Below are positions 57,001 to 64,000 of a DNA stretch of 64,000 bases, in pieces. The stretch lies in the NCBI GenBank assembly GCA_047967505.1, contig CM106539.1. One strand, 5' to 3'. A model generated the notes under the pieces. That model made no database searches. It was given only the letters and a program-made list of their open reading frames with translations, and was not told the origin of the DNA. Both the position numbers and the translations under genes were made by a program. The DNA is from Dipteris shenzhenensis (Eukaryota > Polypodiophyta > Polypodiopsida > Gleicheniales). Position 1 is the first letter of the stretch. Every line of letters starts with the position of its first letter.

Positions 57001-60000
57001 AATCGCGTGTTTTTTTTGCGAATGTCCATATCACTAGGGAAAAAATGATGTATAATGTGTGATCGACCATGGAATGCATATCCAATGGTGACAATACTTT
57101 GCATTCACCTCAACGTAGTTGAAAAGCACTTGCGTGTGAATTGGAGCCCCCATCCGATAAGTACTTGTTTGATTAACACACTTAGGATCATGTTTTTTCA
57201 TGGTTGTGCATGACACTAAGGCAAAAACGGTGTTTTATGCTTGATCGACAATGCAAAGCATATCTGATGGGCACAATACTTTGCACACACCTTCAAATAG
57301 GTGGAATTGACTTACATGCAAAGTGGCACTCCCATCCTAGAAGTGCTTGATCAGATAACATACCTAGCAGCGTGTTTCTTTTACGGATGTGCATGACACT
57401 AGAGCAAAAATAGTATTTAATGCTCGATGGACCATGCAAAGCATATCTGATGGGCACAATACTTTTATTACACCTTAACCTAGGTGGTATTAAAATTTTC
57501 TCAAAGAGGCACACCCATTCGATAAGTACTTGGACAGATAACATACCTAAGGGCATGTTTTTTTGCGGATGTGCATTTTACTACGGGAAAAACATTGTAT
57601 AATGCATAATCGACCATGCAGAGCATATCCGATGATGACAATACTTTGCACGCATCTCAACCTAGTTGAAACAGACTTGCGTGCAAACTCGAGCCCCCAT
57701 CCGAAGGTACTTGTTTGATTAACACACTTAGGACCGTGTTTTTTCATGGTTGTGCATGACACTAAGGCAAAAATGGTGTTTTATGCTTGATCGACAATGC
57801 AAAGCATATCCGATGGGCACAATACTTTATACACACCTTCACCTAGGTGGAATTGACTGACATGCAAAGTGGCACTCCCATCCCATAAGTGCTTGATCGG
57901 ATAACATACCTAGCAGCGTGTTTTTTTTACGAATGTGCATGACACTAGAGCAAAAATAGTATTTAATGCTCAATCGACCATGCAAAGGATATCCGATGGG
58001 CACAATGCTTTTCCTACACTGCAAGCTAGGTGGTATTGAAATGTTCTCAAAGAGGCACACCCATCCGATAAGTACTTGGTCAGATAACACAGCTCAGGGC
58101 GTGTTTTTTTACAGATGTACATATCACTAGGGAAAAAACGGTATATAATGCATGATCGACCATGCAAATCATATCCGATGGTGACAATACTTTGTGCCCA
58201 CCTCAACGTAGGTTAAATGGACTTGCGTACAAAGTGGAGCCCCCATCCGATAAGTACTTGTTTAATTAACACGCTTAGGACCGTGTTTTTTCACGGTTGT
58301 GCATGACACTAAGGCAAAAACGGTGTTTTATGCTTGATCGACAATGCAAAGCATATCCGATGGGCACAATACTTTGCACACACCTTCAAATAGGTGGAAA
58401 TGACCTACATGCAAAGTGGCACTCCCATCCCATAAGTTCTTGATCGGATATCATACCTAGCAGTGTGTTTTTTTACGGATGTGCATGACACTAGAGCCAA
58501 AATAGTAATTATTGCACGACCGATCATGCAAAGGATATCCGATGGGCACAACACTTTTCGTACACCTCAACCTATGTGGTATTGGAATGTTTTCAAAGAT
58601 GCACACCGATCCGATAAGTACTTGGTCAGATAACACACCTAAGGGCATGTTTTTTTGCGGATGTGTATATCACTCGGGAAAAAATGGTGTATAATGTGTG
58701 ATCGACCATGCAAAGCATATCCGATGGTGACAATACTTTGCATGCACCTCAACATAGTTGAAATGGACTTGTGTGCAAAGTGGAGCCCCCATCCGATAAG
58801 TACTTCTTTAATTAACACACTTAGGACCGTGTTTTTCCATGGTTGTGCATGACACCAAGGCAAAAACGGTGTTTTATGCTTGATCGACAATGCAAAGCAT
58901 ATCAGATAAGTACTTGGTCAAATAACACACCTAAGGGTGTGTTTTTTTACGGATGTTCATATCACTCGAGAAAAAATGGTGTATAATGCGTGATCGACCA
59001 TGCAAAGCATATCCGATGGTGACAATACTTTGCACGCTCCTCAAGATAGTTGAAACGAACTTGCGTGCAAAGCAGAGCCCCCATCCGATAAGTACTTGTT
59101 TAATTAACACACTTAGGATCGTGTTTTTTCATGGTTGTGCATGACACTAAGGCAAAAACGGTGTTTTATGCTTGATCGACAATGCAAAGCATATCCGATG
59201 GGAACAATACTTTGCACACACCTTCAAATAGGTGGAATTTACTTACATGCAAAGTGGCACTCGCATCCAATAAGTTCTTGATCAGATAACATACCTAGCA
59301 GCGTGTCTTTTTACGGATATGTATGACACTAGAGCAAAAATAGTATTTAATGCTCGATCGACCATGCAAAGGACATTCGATGGGAACAACACTTTTTGTA
59401 CACCTCAACCTAGGTGGTATTGAAATGTTCTCAATAAGGCACACCCATCCGATAAGTACTTGGTTAGATAACACACCTAATGGCGTGTTTTTTTGCCAAT
59501 GTCCATATCACTAAGGAAAAAATGATGTATAATGCATGATTGACCATGCAAAGCATATCCGATGGTGACAATACTTTTCACGCACCTCAACATAGTTGAA
59601 ACAAACTTGTGTGCAAAGTGGAGCCCTCATCCGATAAGTACTTATTTGAATAACACACCTACGGCCGTGTTTTTATATGGTTGTGCATGACACAAAGGCA
59701 AAAACGGTGTTTTATGCTTGATCGACAATGCAAAGCATATCCGATGGGCACAATACTTTGCACACACCTTCATCTAGTTGGAATTGACTTACATGCAAAT
59801 TGGCATTCCCATCGCATAAGTACTTGATTGGATAACACACCTAGCAGCGTGTTTTTTTACGAATGTGCATGACACTAAGGCAAAAATGGTATTTAATGCT
59901 CGATCGACCATGCAAAGCATATCCGATGGGCACAATACTTTTTGTACACCTTAACCTAGGTTGTATTGAAATGTTCTCAAAGAGGCAGAGCCATCGAATA

Positions 60001-63000
60001 AGTACTTGCTCCGATAACATACCTAAGGGCATGTTTTTTTGCGGATGTGCATATCACTACGGGAAAAACGTTGTATAATGCGTAATCGACCATGCAGAGC
60101 ATATCTGATGGTGACAATACTTTGCACACATCTCAACCTAGTTTAAATGGACTTGTGTGCAAACTAGAGTCCCCATCTGATAAGTACTTGTTTGACTAAC
60201 ACACTTAGGACCGTGTTTTTTCATGGTTGTGCATGACACTATTGCAAAAATAGTGTTTTATGCTTGATCGACAATGCAAAGCATATCCGATGGGCACAAT
60301 ACTTTGCACACACCTTCAAATTGGTGGAATTGACTTACATGCAAAGTGGCACTCCCATCCCATAAGTGCTTGATCAGATAACATACCTAGCAGTGTGTTT
60401 TTTTTATGGATGTGCATGACACTAGAGCAAAAATAGTATTTCATGCTCGATCGACCATGCAAAGGATATCCGATGGGCACAACACTTTCACTACACCACA
60501 AGATAGGTGGTATTGAAATGTTCTCAAAGAGGCACACCCATCCGATAAGTACTTGGTTAGATAACACACCTAAGGGCGTATTTTTTTGCGGATGTGCATA
60601 TCACTAGGGAAAAAATGGTGTATAATGCGAGATTGACCATGCAAATGGTGACAATACTTTGTGCGCACCTCAAAGTAGTTGAAATGGACTTGCGTGCAAA
60701 GTGGAGCCCCCATCCGATAAGTACTTGTTTAATTAACTTACTTAGGACCGTGTTTTTTCATGGTTGTGCATGACACTAAGGAAAAAACGGTGTTTTATGC
60801 TTGATCGACAATACAAAGCATATCCAATCGGCACAATACCTTGCACACACCTTCAACTAGGTGGAATTGAATTACATGCAAAGAGGCACTCCCATCCCAT
60901 AAGTTCTTGATCGGATAACATACCTAGCAGTGTGTTTTTTTACGGATGTGGATGACACTAGAGCAAAAATAGTATTTATTGCTCGATCGATCATGCAAAG
61001 GATATCCGATGGGCACAACACTTTTCATACACCTCAATCTATGTGGTATTGGAATATTCTCAAAGAGGCACACCCATCCAATAAGTACTTGGTCACATTA
61101 CCCACCTAAGGGCGTGTTTTTTTCCGGATGTGCATATCACTCGGGAAAAAATGGTGTATAATGCGTGATCGACCATGCAAAGCATATCCGACGGTGACAA
61201 TACTTTGCACGCACCTCAATGTAGTTGAAACGGAATTGCGTGCAAAGTGGAGCCCCCATCCAATAAGTACTTGTTTAATTAACACATTTAGGACCGTGTT
61301 TTTTCATGGTTGTGCATGACACCAAGGCAAAAACAGTGTTTTATGCTTGAGCGACAATGCAAATCATATCCGATGGGCACAATACTTTGCACACACCTTC
61401 AAATAGGTGAAATTTACTTACATGCAAAGTGGCACTCCCATCCCATAAGTGCTTGATCGGATAACATACCTAGCAGCGTGTTTTTTTACGGATGTGCATG
61501 ACACTAGAGCAAAAATAGTATTTAATGCTCGATCTACCATGCAAAGGATATGCGATGGGCACAACACTTTTCGTACACCTCAACCTAGGTGGTATTGAAA
61601 TGTTCTCAATGAGGCACACCCATTCGATACGTACTTGGTCAGATAACACACCTAATGGCATGTTTTTTTGCGAATGTCCATATCACTAGGCAAAAAATGA
61701 TGTATAATGCGTGATAGACCGAGAAAACCATATCCGATGGTGACAATACCTTGCACGCACCTCAAAGTAGTTCAAATGGACTTGCGTGCAAAGTGGAGCC
61801 CCCATCCGATAAGTACTTATTTGAATAACACACCTACGGCCGTGTTTTTATATGGTTGTGCATGACACAAAGGCAAAAACTGTGTTTTATGCTTGATCGA
61901 CAATGCAATGCATATCCGATGGGCACAATACTTTGCACACACCTTCAACTAAGTGGAATTGACTTACATGCAAAGTGGCATTCCCATCGCATAAGTACTT
62001 GATCGGATAACACAACTAGCAGCGTGTTTTTTTACGGATGTGCATGACACTAAGGCAAAAATGGTAATAATGCTCGATCGGCCATGCAAAGCATATCCGA
62101 TGCACACAATACTTTTCCTATACCTTAACCTGGGTGGTATTGAAATGTTCTCAAAGAGGCACACCCATGCGATAAGTAGTTTGTCAGATAACATACCTAA
62201 GGGCATGTTTTTTTGCGGATGTGCATATCACTACGGGAAAAACGTTGTATAATGCATAATCGACCATGCAGAGCATATCCGATGGTGACAATACTTTGTA
62301 CGCATCTCAACCTAATTGAAACGGACTTGCGTGCAAACTGGAGCCCCCATCCGATAAGTACTTGTTTGATTAACACATTTAGGACCGTGTTTTTTCATGA
62401 TTGTGCATGACACTAAGGCAAAAAGGGTGTTTTATGCTTGATCGACAATGCAAAGCATATCCAATGGGCACAATACTTTGCATACACCTTCAAATAGGTG
62501 GAATTGACTTACATGCAAAGTGGCACTCCCATCCCATAAGTGCTTGATTGGATAACATACGTAGCAGCATGTTTTTTACTAGAGCAAAAATAGTATTTAA
62601 TGCTCGATCAACCATGCAAAGGATATCCGATGGGCACAACACTTTTTGTACGCCTCAACCTAGGTGGTATTGAAATTTTCTCAAAGAGGCACACCCATCC
62701 GATAAGTACTTGGTCAGATAACACACCTAAGGGCATGTTTTTTTACGGATGTGCATACCACTAGAGAAAAAATGGTGTATAAGGCGTGATCGACCATGCA
62801 AATAATATCCGATGGAGACAATACTTTGCGCGCACCTCAATGTAGTAGTTGAAACGGACTTGCGTGCAAAGTGGAGCCCCCATCCAATAAGTATTTGTTT
62901 GAGTAACACACCTAGGACCGTGTTTTTTCATGGTTGTGCATGACACTAAGGCAAAAACGGTGTTTTATGCTTGATCGACAATGCAGAGCATATCCAATCG

Positions 63001-64000
63001 GCACAATACTTTGCACACCTTTAACTAGGTGGAATTGACTTACATGCAAAGTGGCACTCCCATCCCATAAGTTCTTGATCGGATAACATACCTAGCAGTG
63101 TGTTCTTTTACAGATGTGCATGACACTAGAGCAAAAATAGTATTTATTGCTCGATCGATCATGCAAAGGATATCCGATGGGCACAACACTTTTCGTACAC
63201 CTCAATCTATGTGGTACTGGAATGTTCTCAAAGAGGCACACCCATCTGATAAGTACTAGGTCAGATTACACACCTAAGGGCGTGTTTTTTTACGGATGTG
63301 CATATCACTCGGGAAAAAATGGTGTATAATGCGTGATCGACCATGCAAAGCATATCCGATGGTGAAAATACTTTGCACGCACCTCAATGTAGTTTAAATA
63401 GACTTGCGTGCAAAGTGGAGCCCCCATCCGATAAGTACTTGTTTAATTCACACACTAAGGACCGTGTTTCTTCATGGTTGTGCATGACACCAAGGCAAAA
63501 ACAATGTTTTATGCTTGATCGACAATGCAAAGCATATCCGATGGGCACAAGACTTTGCACACACCTTCAAATAGGCGGAATTTACTTACATGCAAAGTGG
63601 CACTCCCATCCCATAAGTGCTTGATCGGATAACATACCTAGCAGCGTGTTTTTTTACGAGAGCAAAAATAGCATTTATTGCTCGATCGATCATGCAAAGG
63701 ATATCCGATGGGCACAACACTTTTCATATGCCTAAACCTAGGTGGTATTGGAATTTTCTCAAAGAGGCACACCCATCCGATAAGTACTTGGTCAGATAAC
63801 ACACCTAAGGGCGTGTTTTTTTGTGGATGTGCATATCACCAGGAAAAAAATGGTGTATAATGCGTGATGGACCATGCAAATCACATCTGATGGTGACAAT
63901 TCCTTGGGCGCACCTCAACGTAGTTGAAAGGGACTTGCATGCAAAGTGGTGCCCCCATCTGATAAGTACTTGTTTAATTAACACACTTAGGTCCGTGTTT

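Larger units (their letters stand above)
37766..64000. repeat. 182-bp satellite array with trimeric higher-order structure
   Basis: Tandem monomers of mostly 180-185 bp, phased on ATCCGATGGGCAC, start at 37766 and run off the right edge (over 26 kb, roughly 144 monomers). Measured starts 37767, 37949, 38132, 38316, 38498, 38680, 38862, 39044 and 39226 give steps of 182-184. Three monomer types alternate in fixed order. A carries GACTTACATGCAAAGTGG and CCTAGCAGCGTG. B carries GAAATGTTCTCAAAGAGGC and CACCTAAGGGC. C carries GTGGAGCCCCCATCCG and CACTTAGGACCGTG. The higher-order period is about 546 bp. Many 60-116-codon open frames occur in both directions but repeat with the monomer and are not genes. 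Confidence 0.97.

Noticed and set aside
37800-64000. Hundreds of 60-116-codon open frames in the satellite
   Set aside because: The same peptides recur with the monomer phase in both directions, are bounded by shared stops and have no start context. They are by-products of the repeat.
37766-64000. CRISPR array
   Set aside because: The units are 182 bp, continuous, and lack the short-repeat/unique-spacer alternation. The context is a eukaryotic genome.
37766-64000. CENP-B box in the satellite
   Set aside because: No match to the TTCG....A..CGGG pattern was seen in the monomers read. Any centromere claim therefore rests on architecture alone.

Overview
This is repeat-dominated DNA from a eukaryotic nuclear genome, most likely a land plant. 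The basis is plant-type Ty1/copia retrotransposons primed on initiator tRNA-Met, gene relics with GT-AG introns, large strand-asymmetric low-complexity tracts, and 26 kb of tandem satellite with a nucleosome-sized monomer. The species cannot be named from the sequence. No intact host gene, tRNA, rRNA or CRISPR array was found. The only long intact coding region is the gag-pol of one retrotransposon.

Layout. 1-2.6 kb: a decayed minus-strand Ty1/copia element (D) cut by the left edge. 3.2-6.1 kb: relics of unidentified genes, including a coiled-coil plus RING-H2 zinc-finger pseudogene whose five internal stops all sit where single C-to-T changes of Gln or Arg codons would put them, and a piece of a transposon-like protein with an HGKG..DG motif. 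6.1-10.8 kb: mostly anonymous sequence with a dispersed GGTTTAGGACA-type repeat. 10.8-16.3 kb: a minus-strand intron-containing gene relic split by copia element A (4.5 kb, TSD TAGTA). Removing A re-joins its reading frame. A has lost RT and RNase H and carries a nested 1.0 kb insertion with 10-bp target duplications. 17.1-22.2 kb: further relics, a TAGTACT-type minisatellite, a polypurine tract and a 52-bp repeat. 22.2-27.6 kb: copia element B (TSD ATTAG), with LTRs that read as identical and an uninterrupted 1451-codon gag-pol. 28.4-34.0 kb: copia element C (TSD GTCTA), LTRs about 2% diverged. 34.7-37.5 kb: AT-rich repeats, then 1.5 kb of extremely C-rich DNA studded with a GC-rich near-palindrome. 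37.8-64 kb: a satellite array running off the right edge.

The satellite has a monomer of about 182 bp. After a few irregular edge monomers it settles into an ordered A-B-C trimer of about 546 bp, and groups of trimers are themselves duplicated at offsets of about 4.6-4.7 kb and, further right, 5.8-6.7 kb. Monomers A and C keep an inverted repeat around ACTTTGCA that B lacks. The architecture resembles centromeric or other heterochromatic higher-order satellites; a centromeric role is inference only.

Elements A, B and C belong to one lineage, share orientation, and form an age series by LTR divergence (A about 6%, C about 2%, B none seen). B has a protease active-site change (DSG to DSD). C has lost the catalytic Glu of integrase and shares with A an in-frame TAG at codon 55. 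The untranslated leader is far better conserved between B and C than their LTRs or coding regions. The copies may therefore depend on proteins supplied by other copies, while the leader, which may contain an intron, is under constraint or is exchanged between families.
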